This document shows positions 49,513 through 57,666 of a stretch of DNA of 64,000 bases, one piece after another. Below the pieces are notes generated by a model. That model was not told the DNA's origin. It made no database searches and saw only the letters and a program-made list of their open reading frames with translations. Position 1 is the first letter of the stretch; each line of letters opens with the position of its first letter. The stretch spans positions 186,001 through 250,000 of the forward strand of contig NZ_LR134318.1 of assembly GCF_900636825.1 (NCBI RefSeq), read 5' to 3'. The position numbers and the translations under genes were made by a program. The DNA comes from Pseudomonas fluorescens. Lineage in GTDB: Bacteria; Pseudomonadota; Gammaproteobacteria; Pseudomonadales; Pseudomonadaceae.

Positions 49513-50433
49513 ATGAGTTTCGAAAATTTCGGTCAGCCCTTGCTGACCTTTCCCGATGCAGAAAAAAGCCCTCTGAGCATCCGCGCCAAAGCCTTGGTGT
49601 TTGTCGATCCGCGTTCGCGGCAATTGCGTGAAGAGCTGGAGCAATTGGCGCCACGCGCGATCTCCGTGTTGATCCGTGGCGAAACCGGCACGGGTAAAGA
49701 ATTGCTCGCACGCCATATTCATCGCGCCAGCGACCGCAGCGGTCTGTTCGTTTCGGTGAACTGCGGCGCGATCAGCCCGACCTATGCCGATGCCGAACTG
49801 TTCGGCTATGCCGCCGGCAGTTACAGCGGCTCGGCCAGCAGCCGCGCCGGTTGGTTCGGTTCGGCCAACGGCGGCACCTTGTATCTCGATGAAATCGGCG
49901 ACTTGCCGTTGCCAATCCAGATCAAGTTGCTCGCGGCTCTGGAGAACCATGAAGTCACCCGCGTCGGTGCACACCAGCCGAGCCCGGTGGATGTGCGCTT
50001 GGTGGCCGCGACCAGTATTGATCTGGCCCAAGCGGTGGCTGCCGGGAAATTCCACGAACGGCTTTATCACTACCTCAGCGACGGCCATCTGGAGTTGCCG
50101 GCCTTGCGCGCGCGCACCGGCGATATCCTCTCGCTGGCCGAGTATTTCCTCGGCATCTACAGTCAGCGTCTCGATTTGCCTGTGCCATTGATCAGCGAAG
50201 CGGCGCAGCACGTGCTTGAACAACACAGCTGGCCGGGCAATACCCGCGAGTTGGAAAACGTCATTCACTTTGCGCTTTTGGTCAGCACCGGTGAAGAGAT
50301 TCTGCCGGAGCACCTCAATCTGCCACCGCTCTTGACGCAGATCGAAGCCCAGATCAAACAAATCATCGCCACAGGCTCCACGACTGACCAAGCCGCCCTC
50401 AAAAAAATCCTGAAAAACGCCGGCCTCCTGTAG
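49513..50433 (+). CDS. Sigma54-activator-like AAA+ protein lacking GAFTGA and HTH
   Basis: A 306-residue AAA+ domain related to enhancer-binding proteins: Walker A GETGTGKE (56-63), Walker B GTLYLDEIGD (121-130), the arginine-finger region LRARTGDI and WPGNTRELENVIHFALL. Two features are abnormal. The sigma54-contact loop, normally GAFTGA, reads GSYSGS (102-107). The C-terminus ends at about 40 residues past the helical subdomain without a recognisable Fis-type helix-turn-helix. There is no N-terminal sensor domain. It may be a modulator rather than a normal activator. The ATG at 49513 is the first with a plausible site. Confidence 0.82.
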   Translation: MSFENFGQPLLTFPDAEKSPLSIRAKALVFVDPRSRQLREELEQLAPRAISVLIRGETGTGKELLARHIHRASDRSGLFVSVNCGAISPTYADAELFGYAAGSYSGSASSRAGWFGSANGGTLYLDEIGDLPLPIQIKLLAALENHEVTRVGAHQPSPVDVRLVAATSIDLAQAVAAGKFHERLYHYLSDGHLELPALRARTGDILSLAEYFLGIYSQRLDLPVPLISEAAQHVLEQHSWPGNTRELENVIHFALLVSTGEEILPEHLNLPPLLTQIEAQIKQIIATGSTTDQAALKKILKNAGLL

Positions 50434-50523
50434 GAGCTGGCGCAGCCTGCGATCTTTTGATCCTGCTTCGGCGATTTAACCTGTTGAAAATCAAAAGATC
50501 GCAGCCTTCGGCAGCGGCTACAC
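50427..50523. repeat. REP doublet, family A
   Basis: CTGTAGGAGCTGGCGCAGCC TGCGATC and inverted GATCGCAGCCTTCGGCAGCG; it overlaps the stop of the sigma54-like gene. Confidence 0.8.
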
Positions 50524-50570
50524 GTCTAAATCGCGTGTATGAACAAAATGGAATATGAACGTGAATAAAC

Positions 50571-50589
50571 GTTATTGTCCGGGAATAAC
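50571..50589. promoter_or_regulatory. Dyad upstream of the MetQ-like gene
   Basis: GTTATT-N7-AATAAC, with GGAATAAC at 50582-50589 being the complement of GTTATTCC. It lies about 100 bases before the start and shares the TTATTCC half-site seen at other sulfur genes. Confidence 0.4.
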
Positions 50590-50690
50590 AAATCCGGGTA
50601 TTGTCCGCGTCACGCCAGCGATATCACTTCACTGGCACACGTATTAATGCCGTCGTCGATGACGACCGTGATTTTCGATAAGGACACTGC

Positions 50691-51488
50691 ATGAAAAAGG
50701 TTCTGTTGTTTACCGCATTGGCGGCTGCTCTGACGGCTTCTTTCGCCAATGCTGGCGAGAAACTGGTGGTTGCCGCAACGCCGGTGCCGCACGCTGAGAT
50801 TCTCGAACTGATCAAGCCGACCCTCGCCAAAGAAGGCGTGGATCTGGAAATCAAAGTCTTCACCGACTACGTACAGCCAAACGTGCAAGTGGGCGAGAAG
50901 CGTCTGGATGCAAACTACTTCCAGACCCTGCCATACCTGAACAGCTTCAACCAGGGCAAATACAAGGATGACAAGTCCAAGTACCTGGTGACCGTGCAGG
51001 GCGTGCATGTTGAACCGTTCGGTGGTTACTCGAGCAAGTACAAGACCCTGGCTGAACTGCCGGACGGCGCGACCATCGCCATCCCTAACGAAGGCAGCAA
51101 CAGCGGCCGTGCGCTGATCCTGCTGCAGAAGGCCGGTCTGATCGAATTGAAAGACCCGAAAAATGCCTTGGCAACGCCGAAAGACATCGCCAAGAACCCA
51201 CACAACTTCAAGTTCAAGGAACTGGAATCGGCCCTGCTGCCGCGCGTTCTGAAGGAAGTTGATCTGGACATGATCAACACCAACTACGCGCTGGAAGCCA
51301 AGCTGAACCCGCAGAAAGATGCGCTGGTGATCGAGGGCGCTGACTCGCCGTACGTGAACTTCCTGGTGGCCCGTGAGGACAACAAGAACAGCGACGCGAT
51401 CCAGAAACTCGCCAAGGCCCTGACCAGCCCGGAAGTCAAAGCATTCATCGAGAAAAAGTACAGCGGCGCGGTATTGCCGGCGTTCTGA
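50691..51488 (+). CDS. MetQ/NlpA-family periplasmic binding protein (no lipobox)
   Basis: A 265-residue solute-binding protein of the methionine-uptake family: LVVAATPVPHAEILE, DANYFQTLPYL, IAIPNEGSNSGRALILL and DMINTNYALEA are typical. Unlike most MetQ/NlpA proteins its signal peptide (about 1-21, FANA-GE) has no lipobox cysteine, so the product is predicted to be free in the periplasm. The whole protein has no Cys, and Met only at the start and once inside. It has no adjacent permease or ATPase of its own. Methionine or another organosulfur ligand is likely. Confidence 0.88.
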   Translation: MKKVLLFTALAAALTASFANAGEKLVVAATPVPHAEILELIKPTLAKEGVDLEIKVFTDYVQPNVQVGEKRLDANYFQTLPYLNSFNQGKYKDDKSKYLVTVQGVHVEPFGGYSSKYKTLAELPDGATIAIPNEGSNSGRALILLQKAGLIELKDPKNALATPKDIAKNPHNFKFKELESALLPRVLKEVDLDMINTNYALEAKLNPQKDALVIEGADSPYVNFLVAREDNKNSDAIQKLAKALTSPEVKAFIEKKYSGAVLPAF

Positions 51489-51508
51489 TCTGACGCTTTG
51501 ATCCGATG

Positions 51509-51549
51509 TAAAAACGCCGATGAGCAGCGATGGTCATCGGCGTTTTTTG
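51509..51549 (+). terminator. Rho-independent terminator after the MetQ-like gene
   Basis: AAAACGCCGATGA (51511-51523) pairs with TCATCGGCGTTTT, followed by further T. Confidence 0.9.
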
Positions 51550-51563
51550 TGCGTGCTGGAAAG

Positions 51564-51645
51564 CTAAAGATCGCAGCCTTCGGCAGCTCCTACCTTGGAA
51601 TACGTTCACTGTAGGAGCTGCCGAAGGCTGCGATCTTTTGATCTT
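51564..51645. repeat. REP doublet, family A
   Basis: AAAGATCGCAGCCTTCGGCA GCTCCTAC and inverted GTAGGAGCTGCCGAAGGCTG CGATCTTTTGATC. Confidence 0.85.
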
Positions 51646-51654
51646 GTCGATGCG

Positions 51655-51747
51655 TCAGGCCACCTGCGCCTTCAACGCCCGGCGCAACGCCCTCAGCAAT
51701 TTCACGATGTCCTGCGGATCCAGTCGCTGCGGTACTTTTACATCCAT
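51655..51747 (-). CDS. Candidate 30-residue small protein
   Basis: A short frame on the minus strand beginning MDVKVPQRLDPQDIVKLLRA and ending in a basic helix, ALRRALKAQVA, then TGA. It is preceded by AAGGA with about eight-base spacing, a good ribosome site. The sequence predicts a single basic amphipathic helix. An in-frame extension to 51876 lacks a comparable site. No family is recognised. It is divergent from the amino-acid transporter operon and has a sulfur-type TTATTCC motif 109 bases upstream. It could be a leader or small regulator, or chance. Confidence 0.45.
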   Translation of the reverse strand: MDVKVPQRLDPQDIVKLLRALRRALKAQVA

Positions 51748-51855
51748 GTTTATCTTCCTTGTGATGAATGGCCGAGAGAGTCTGGCCAAAAGCTGTTCGT
51801 CCTTGGAGAGCTTTCGTACAAAAAAGATCCGTCCTACAGCGCAAAGGAAAATTGC

Positions 51856-51868
51856 CTTCTTATTCCTT
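51856..51868. promoter_or_regulatory. CTTCTTATTCCTT motif between the small gene and the amino-acid transporter
   Basis: Identical 13-mer to 48804-48816. It lies in a 280-bp divergent region that becomes strongly AT-rich (51900-51950) before the transporter. Confidence 0.4.
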
Positions 51869-52027
51869 CCCCGCAAACCGACAAGATAGTTTTTTGAGTG
51901 ATATCAATATGCTTTATCGGTATTTAAATTATTGTTTTTATACCTATAAAGTCAGTGCCTGCCGGACAGCCACCCGCGGTCCATGGATTGTTTCACCGTC
52001 GTTTACCGAGCGACGTCAGGACACTGC

Positions 52028-52693
52028 ATGACTTTCGATTACACCTTTATCCTCAGCACCCTGCCGGCATTCCTCAAAGCCGTCGGGGTGACGCTGCAGG
52101 TCGGTTTCATCGCCATTGGCACCTCGTTGCTGGTCGCGCTGCTCAACGCGACGATCCTGGTGTTTCGCACACCGTACCTGCGCAAACTGGTCGGCCTGTA
52201 TGTGGAGCTGGCGCGTAATACGCCGCTGCTCATCCAGCTGTTCTTCGTCTACTTCGCCTTGCCGGCACTGGGGCTCAAAGTCTCCGGTTTCGCTGCGGCG
52301 ATCATCACCATGACGTTTCTGGGCGGTGCCTACCTCACCGAGGTGCTGCGCGCCGGCGTCGATGCGGTACCGCACGCGCAACTGGAGTCCGGGCGTTCGA
52401 TCGGCCTGTCCCACGGCCAGTTGTTGCGCTACGTAATCCTGCCGCAGGCGGGGATCCTCAGCCTGCCGTCGCTGTTCGCCAATTTCATCTTCCTGCTCAA
52501 GGAAACCACCGTGGTCTCGGCGGTGGCGGTGCCGGAAATTCTCTACACCACCAAGAGCTATATCGCGCTCTATTACAAAACCTACGAAATGCTCGCCGTG
52601 CTGACGCTGATCTGCGTGCTGCTGTTCTTGCCGTTGTCGCTGTTGCTCAGCCGTCTGGAAAGGAGGCTCCAGCATGGCCAGTTCGGGTCTTGA
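52028..52693 (+). CDS. Polar amino-acid ABC transporter permease 1
   Basis: A 221-residue His/Glu/Gln-type permease with hydrophobic segments, an N-terminal TLQVGFIAIGTSLLVALLNA, the motif YVELARNTPLLIQLFFVYFALP and an EAA-type loop, LESGRSIGLSHGQLLRYVILPQA. AGGA precedes the ATG at 52028. It is first in a four-gene operon, permease-permease-ATPase-binding protein, and overlaps the next gene by 20 bases. Substrate is not determined; in this setting cystine or another sulfur amino acid is possible. Confidence 0.88.
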   Translation: MTFDYTFILSTLPAFLKAVGVTLQVGFIAIGTSLLVALLNATILVFRTPYLRKLVGLYVELARNTPLLIQLFFVYFALPALGLKVSGFAAAIITMTFLGGAYLTEVLRAGVDAVPHAQLESGRSIGLSHGQLLRYVILPQAGILSLPSLFANFIFLLKETTVVSAVAVPEILYTTKSYIALYYKTYEMLAVLTLICVLLFLPLSLLLSRLERRLQHGQFGS

Positions 52694-53333
52694 GTTGCTT
52701 TGGGTGTCGTTGCCGCAGTTGGCCAAAGGCGCCGGACAGACCTTGTCGATCTCGTTCCTCAGCATCGCCATCAGCACCGTCGGCGGGGTGCTTTACGGTG
52801 TGATGCGCACGTTGAACGTAACGTGGCTCAACGCGATCTTGCGCATCTATCTGGAGCTGTTCCGGGCGATACCGGTGCTGGTCTGGTTGTACCTGCTGTT
52901 TTTCGGTCTGCCGATTTTCTTCGGCCTCAGCCTGCCGAGTTTCTGGTGCGCGGTGCTGGTGCTGTCGCTGTGGGGCGCCAGCGAGGTTGGCGAAGTGGCG
53001 CGCGGTGCCCTGCATTCGTTGCCGCGCGGGCAGCGCGAAGCGGGGTTGTCGATTGGCCTGAACGCGGCGCAGTTGTATGGCTACGTGCTGTTGCCGCAAG
53101 CGCTCAAGCGCATGACGCCGCCGACCATCAACGTCTACACGCGAATCATCAAGACCAGCTCGCTGGCGGTGTTGATCGGCGTGGTCGACGTGATCAAGGT
53201 CGGTCAGCAGATCATCGAGCGCACCTACGAATCGGTGCTGATTTACGGCGCGCTGTTCCTGTTCTTCTTTTTCATCTGCTACCCGCTCTCGGCCGCCTCG
53301 CGCGTGCTGGAGCGGCGCTGGACGCAAGCATGA
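52674..53333 (+). CDS. Polar amino-acid ABC transporter permease 2
   Basis: A 219-residue second permease subunit with YLELFRAIPVLVWLYLLFFGLP and the EAA-type loop REAGLSIGLNAAQLYGYVLLPQA. The start lies inside the previous gene behind a strong AAAGGAGG site; the stop overlaps the ATPase start (ATGA). Confidence 0.88.
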   Translation: MASSGLELLWVSLPQLAKGAGQTLSISFLSIAISTVGGVLYGVMRTLNVTWLNAILRIYLELFRAIPVLVWLYLLFFGLPIFFGLSLPSFWCAVLVLSLWGASEVGEVARGALHSLPRGQREAGLSIGLNAAQLYGYVLLPQALKRMTPPTINVYTRIIKTSSLAVLIGVVDVIKVGQQIIERTYESVLIYGALFLFFFFICYPLSAASRVLERRWTQA

Positions 53334-54112
53334 GCGCACTGATCGAGTTTCGTGGCTTCAACAAGTTCTATGGTGCGCAGCAGGTGCTCAACGGCATCGA
53401 TCTGCAGGTGCAGAGTGGCGAAGTGATCGTCATTCTCGGCCCCAGCGGCTGCGGCAAAAGTACCTTGCTGCGTTGCCTCAATGGCCTGGAAGACGCCCAC
53501 AACGGCAGCTTGAAGTTCAACGGACGCGAGCTGTTGGACAAAGCCACTGACTGGCGCGAAATCCGTCAGCAGATCGGCATGGTCTTCCAGAGCTATCACC
53601 TGTTCCCGCACATGAGTGTGCTCGACAATCTGCTGCTCGGCCCGCTCAAGGTGCAGAAGCGTCAGCGTCGCGAAGCACAACAGCAGGCCGAAGCTTTGCT
53701 CGAGCGTATCGGCCTGCTGGACAAGCGCGATGCTTTTCCTCGTCAGCTCTCCGGCGGTCAGCAGCAACGCATCGCTATCGTCCGTTCGCTGTGCATGAAC
53801 CCACGGGTCATGCTCTTCGACGAAGTCACCGCCGCCCTCGACCCGGAAATGGTCAAGGAAGTGCTGCAAGTCATTCAGGGTTTGGCCCGCGAGGGCATGA
53901 CCCTGTTGATCGTCACGCATGAAATGGCCTTCGCTCGCGCGGTGGCCGACCGCATTGTGTTCATGGATGCCGGGCGCATCCTTGAACAAACCCCGCCCGA
54001 GATTTTCTTTTCGAACCCGCAAACCGCACGCGCGCAGCAGTTTCTGGAGAAGTTCTCCTTCGTGGCAACACTGCCAAAAACGAACCCGTCAAAGGAACTG
54101 GAACCGCTATGA
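53330..54112 (+). CDS. Polar amino-acid ABC transporter ATPase
   Basis: A 260-residue GlnQ-type ATPase: Walker A GPSGCGKST, Q-loop, signature LSGGQQQRIAIVRSL, Walker B MLFDEVTAALDPE and switch His VTHEMAFARAVADRI. The residue after the Walker B Asp-Glu is Val rather than the usual Pro. It overlaps both neighbours by four bases (ATGA), so the operon is translationally coupled throughout. Confidence 0.9.
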   Translation: MSALIEFRGFNKFYGAQQVLNGIDLQVQSGEVIVILGPSGCGKSTLLRCLNGLEDAHNGSLKFNGRELLDKATDWREIRQQIGMVFQSYHLFPHMSVLDNLLLGPLKVQKRQRREAQQQAEALLERIGLLDKRDAFPRQLSGGQQQRIAIVRSLCMNPRVMLFDEVTAALDPEMVKEVLQVIQGLAREGMTLLIVTHEMAFARAVADRIVFMDAGRILEQTPPEIFFSNPQTARAQQFLEKFSFVATLPKTNPSKELEPL

Positions 54113-54981
54113 AAACTGCCGCGTTGTTACTGCCCCTGCTCAGCCTCGCCTTACTCGCCGGTTGCGGCGAAACCGAGGAGCCGCCGAAGCCGAAAGTCGC
54201 CAGCGAAAGCGCAGCGCCGGCCGGTTATCTCGAAAAGATCAAGGCTCGCGACAAATTGATTGTTGGCGTCTTCACCGACAAACCACCCTTTGGTTTTGTC
54301 GATGAGAGCGGGCGCTACGTGGGTTTCGATACGGATATCGGCCGGCGTTTCGCCAAGGATCTGCTCGGCGATGAAAACAAGGTCGAGTTCGTCGCTGTCG
54401 AGCCCGCGAGTCGTATTCCATTCCTGCAAAGTGACAAGGTCGACCTGATTCTCGCCAACATGACCGTCACCCCGGAGCGCAAGGAAGCGGTGGAATTCAC
54501 CAACCCGAACCTCAAGGTCGCCGTGCAGGCGCTTGTACCACAGGGTAGCTCGGTGAAAAAACTCGATGATCTGGCGACGCGCACCACGATTGTCACCACC
54601 GGCACCACCGCGGATATCTGGCTGACCAAGAACCACCCAGACTGGAAATTGCTCAAGTTCGAAAAGAACTCTGAGTCGCTGCAAGCCTTGGCCAACGGCC
54701 GTGGCGATGCCTATGCGCAGGACAACCTGGTGCTGTTCAGCTGGGCCAAGCAGAACCCGGGGTATCGCGTGCTCGAAGAAAAGCTCGGAGCCGAGGCGCC
54801 GATTGCGCCCGCAGTGAAAAAGGGCAATCTCGAATTGCGAGACTGGGTGAACAGCGAGCTGGCCGAACTGGGCGAGGAGAAATATCTGCTCAAGCTGTAT
54901 GACCAATATGTGCGCAAAGAGCTGAGCGATGACACCAAGCCTGAGAGCGTGATTGTTGAAGGGGGCAAGTGGCAGGGGTGA
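54109..54981 (+). CDS. Amino-acid ABC transporter substrate-binding lipoprotein
   Basis: A 290-residue family 3 solute-binding protein with a lipoprotein signal (LLAGC, Cys19), a charged linker and the fold LIVGVFTDKPPFGFVDESGR YVGFDTDIG. ILANMTVTPERKEAVEFTNPN and ALANGRGDAYAQDNLVL follow. These resemble glutamate/cystine-type binders. Ligand specificity is not clear. Last gene of the four-gene operon. Confidence 0.88.
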   Translation: MKTAALLLPLLSLALLAGCGETEEPPKPKVASESAAPAGYLEKIKARDKLIVGVFTDKPPFGFVDESGRYVGFDTDIGRRFAKDLLGDENKVEFVAVEPASRIPFLQSDKVDLILANMTVTPERKEAVEFTNPNLKVAVQALVPQGSSVKKLDDLATRTTIVTTGTTADIWLTKNHPDWKLLKFEKNSESLQALANGRGDAYAQDNLVLFSWAKQNPGYRVLEEKLGAEAPIAPAVKKGNLELRDWVNSELAELGEEKYLLKLYDQYVRKELSDDTKPESVIVEGGKWQG

Positions 54982-55007
54982 TTGTCTATGGGGGCGGTGG
55001 TGAGGCT

Positions 55008-55186
55008 TGGCCCTCACCCCAGCCCTCTCCCGGAGGGAGAGGGGGCCGACCGAGGTGTCCTGCGTCACACATCGACCTGAAAAACCGAGTCGATTATGGA
55101 TTCAACACAGCAAGATCAGGTCGGCGCACCTCGAATAATCAACTCGGTCGGTCCCCTCTCCCCCGGGAGAGGGCTAGGGTGAGGGG
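55008..55186. repeat. CCCTCACCC-bounded element, third copy
   Basis: CCCTCACCCCAGCCCTCTCC and GGAGAGGGCTAGGGTGAGGG are inverted ends. Inside are GGCCGACCGAGGTG and its near-inverse AACTCGGTCGGTCC, plus CATCGACCTGAAAAACCGAG related to the 31.6-kb array. About 180 bp in length, between convergent genes. Confidence 0.82.
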
Positions 55187-55202
55187 CTTTTGACCGAACT
55201 AC

Positions 55203-56363
55203 TCAATCCGGCCAATGCCACGCCGGTTCATCCAGCAGCCGCTGCCCGACAATCCCGGTTTGCCCCAGCGTCTTCTCCAGCACGATGCAATTGCACTGCG
55301 GATCTTCCTGCAGCGCCGAAATCAACCGCCGCGCATGGGACACCACCCACACCTGACATTGCTCCGAGGCGCGGATGATCAATCGCGCCAATGCCGGCAA
55401 CAGATCCGGGTGCAGGCTGGTCTCCGGTTCGTTCAACACCATCAGCGTCGGCGGTCGCGGTGTCAGCAGTGCCGCGACCAGCAGCAGATAACGCAAGGTG
55501 CCGTCCGACAGCTCAGCCGCTGACAGCGGCCGCAGCAAGCCTTCCTGGAAAAACTCGATGGCGAAGCGTCCGCCGGCCAATGGCGCGATGTTCAGTTGCG
55601 CACCGGGGAACGCATCGCTGATCGCTGCACGCAACGCGTCGTGATCGCCGATTTCGAGAATCGTCTGCAAGGCTGCCGCGAGATCGCGGCCGTCGTGGTG
55701 CAGCACTGGCGTACGCGTGCCCAGTTGCGGCTGGCGCACCGGCGCGTCGGCGTCGCTGCGAAAGTGGTCATAAAAGCGCCAGCGACGGATGAACTCGCGC
55801 ATCTGGAACACTTCCGGCGAGCTGCGCAGATTGCCGACCTGATCGAACAGACTGTCAAAATTCGGCGTGTGTTGCGCCAGTACATCCCAGGCGCGACCTT
55901 CGCGGGCGCGGATCATCGGGCCATTGCGGTCCACCAGCAGGCTCGCGGGGCGAAACACCGGGCCGGCCCAGATACATTCACGCTTGATTTCCGGATCGAG
56001 GGAAAAACACGAACGGCTCGGCTCCGGCAGGCCAAGGCCAATGGCATAGCTGAAATCCTCGCTGGCGAATCCCAGGCGCAAGCGTTTCACGCCGTGACGC
56101 ACGGTCGGCTCGATCGCCACTTCACCGTTGCGCATGCGTCGGCTGATGGTTTCCGGTCCGGCCCAGAACGTCGAATCCAGCCCGCCCTCACGGGCCAACG
56201 CGTTAACCACGCCGCCCTGTGCGGTTTCTGCCAGCAGGCGCAACGCGCGATAAAGATTGGATTTGCCGCTGCCATTGGGCCCGGTGATCAGATTAAGACG
56301 CCCGAGCGGAATCACCAGTTTGTTGATCGAACGATAATTTGCCACCGCCAAGGTATTGAGCAT
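55203..56363 (-). CDS. AAA family ATPase (AAA_21 / RecF-SMC-like)
   Basis: A 386-residue ABC-type ATPase without membrane domain: Walker A LITGPNGSGKSN (about 25-36), signature-like AAELSDGTLRYLLLVAAL, Walker B TLMVLNEPETSLHPDLL and a late switch His in VVSHARRLISAL. Such stand-alone ATPases occur in DNA repair and in defence systems, but no partner gene (TOPRIM, nuclease or toxin) lies next to it, so neither role is supported. The start at 56363 is the first Met, in keeping with MLNTLAVANYRSI. Confidence 0.82.
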   Translation of the reverse strand: MLNTLAVANYRSINKLVIPLGRLNLITGPNGSGKSNLYRALRLLAETAQGGVVNALAREGGLDSTFWAGPETISRRMRNGEVAIEPTVRHGVKRLRLGFASEDFSYAIGLGLPEPSRSCFSLDPEIKRECIWAGPVFRPASLLVDRNGPMIRAREGRAWDVLAQHTPNFDSLFDQVGNLRSSPEVFQMREFIRRWRFYDHFRSDADAPVRQPQLGTRTPVLHHDGRDLAAALQTILEIGDHDALRAAISDAFPGAQLNIAPLAGGRFAIEFFQEGLLRPLSAAELSDGTLRYLLLVAALLTPRPPTLMVLNEPETSLHPDLLPALARLIIRASEQCQVWVVSHARRLISALQEDPQCNCIVLEKTLGQTGIVGQRLLDEPAWHWPD

Positions 56364-56396
56364 GGAATTCCTTCTCTTCAGGCGCCCATTGCAGGC

Positions 56397-56468
56397 GCTG
56401 CTGCAGGCTGCGATCTTTGCTTTTAATGGTCAAGATCAAAAGATCGCAGCCTTCGGCAGCTCCTACAA
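56397..56468. repeat. REP doublet, family A
   Basis: GCTGCTGCAGGCTGCGATCT and inverted AAAAGATCGCAGCCTTCGGC AGCTCCTAC, between the ATPase start and triA. Confidence 0.8.
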
Positions 56469-56562
56469 GGAAATGTCAGGATCGTGCGAGCGAACGTTGA
56501 ACCCTGTTCTAAGCTCACAGTCGTATCGTCACTTGCACGTTCGTACACAGGAAGGAGTCTGC

Positions 56563-57666
56563 ATGGCGAGTCCCGGAATGAAAACAGCGGTCATGCTGAG
56601 TTTGTGCACTTTGCTCAGCGCTTGCGACGACAAGCAACCCGCGCAGGAATACTTGCCCCGCGTTTTTGTACAGGACGTCAAACCCGAGAACTACGCCGCC
56701 GCGGTGACCCTCACCGGCGACGTACAGGCGCGCGTGCAGACGCAGTTGTCATTCCGCGTTGGCGGCAAGATCATCCAGCGCATGGTCGACGTCGGCGACC
56801 GGGTCACGGCCAAACAGGTGCTGGCCAGGCTCGATCCCAAGGATCTGCAGACCAACGTCGACTCCGCCCAGGCCCAGGTTGTCGCCGAACAGGCCCGCGT
56901 GAAGCAAGCGGCGGCGGCTTTCGTGCGTCAGCAAAAACTCTTGCCCAAGGGCTACACCAGCCAGAGTGAATTTGACTCCGCGCAAGCGGCGTTGCGCAGC
57001 AGTCAAAGCGCATTGAGCGCGGCGCAGGCGCAACTGGCCAACGCGAAGGATCAACTCAGCTACACCGCGTTGATCGCCGATGCGCCGGGCATCATCACCG
57101 AGCGCCAGGCCGAAGTCGGCCAGGTCGTGCAAGCCACGGCGCCGATTTTCGGTCTGGCCCGGGATGGCGATCGCGATGCGGTGTTCAACGTTTATGAATC
57201 ATTGCTGGCCGAGCGTCCTTCGGACAACCGCATCACTGTGAGCCTGCTCGACAATCCCGAGATCAAAACCACCGGCACCGTGCGCGAAGTTACCCCGGCG
57301 GTGTCGGCGCAGTCCGGTACCGTGCAAGTCAAAGTCAGCCTCGACAAACTGCCGCCGGGCATGCAACTCGGTTCGGTGGTCAGCGCCACCGCCAAGGGCA
57401 GCGGCGCCTCGGCCGTTGAACTGCCATGGTCGGCGCTGACGAAAAACATCAGCGACCCGGCAGTGTGGCTGGTCGATGACAAGGGCGAGGCGCAACTGCA
57501 CACGGTCACCGTCGGCCGTTACCTCACTGGCAAGGTGATCATCAGCGCAGGCCTCAAGGGCGGCGAAAAAGTCATCGTCGCGGGCGGCCAGTTGCTGCAC
57601 CCCGGCATGAAAGTCGAGATCGCCGAAAACACCTACAAGGATCTGCAACCGGGAGCGCAGCCATGA
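56563..57666 (+). CDS. triA: TriA-like membrane fusion lipoprotein
   Basis: First of two periplasmic adaptor subunits of an RND efflux pump. The 367-residue product has lipobox LLSAC (Cys21). Adaptor landmarks are LSFRVGGKIIQRMVDVGDRV (lipoyl half), a coiled-coil hairpin (about 105-185) and DQLSYTALIADAPGIITERQ. GAAGGAG is correctly placed before ATG 56563. It overlaps the next gene by four bases. Two successive adaptors followed by an RND gene is the TriABC layout of P. aeruginosa. Confidence 0.88.
   Translation: MASPGMKTAVMLSLCTLLSACDDKQPAQEYLPRVFVQDVKPENYAAAVTLTGDVQARVQTQLSFRVGGKIIQRMVDVGDRVTAKQVLARLDPKDLQTNVDSAQAQVVAEQARVKQAAAAFVRQQKLLPKGYTSQSEFDSAQAALRSSQSALSAAQAQLANAKDQLSYTALIADAPGIITERQAEVGQVVQATAPIFGLARDGDRDAVFNVYESLLAERPSDNRITVSLLDNPEIKTTGTVREVTPAVSAQSGTVQVKVSLDKLPPGMQLGSVVSATAKGSGASAVELPWSALTKNISDPAVWLVDDKGEAQLHTVTVGRYLTGKVIISAGLKGGEKVIVAGGQLLHPGMKVEIAENTYKDLQPGAQP

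Noticed and set aside
55203..56363. Anti-phage defence system centred on the AAA ATPase
   Set aside because: No nuclease, TOPRIM, reverse transcriptase or toxin partner lies beside it; its neighbours are a repeat and the triABC pump.
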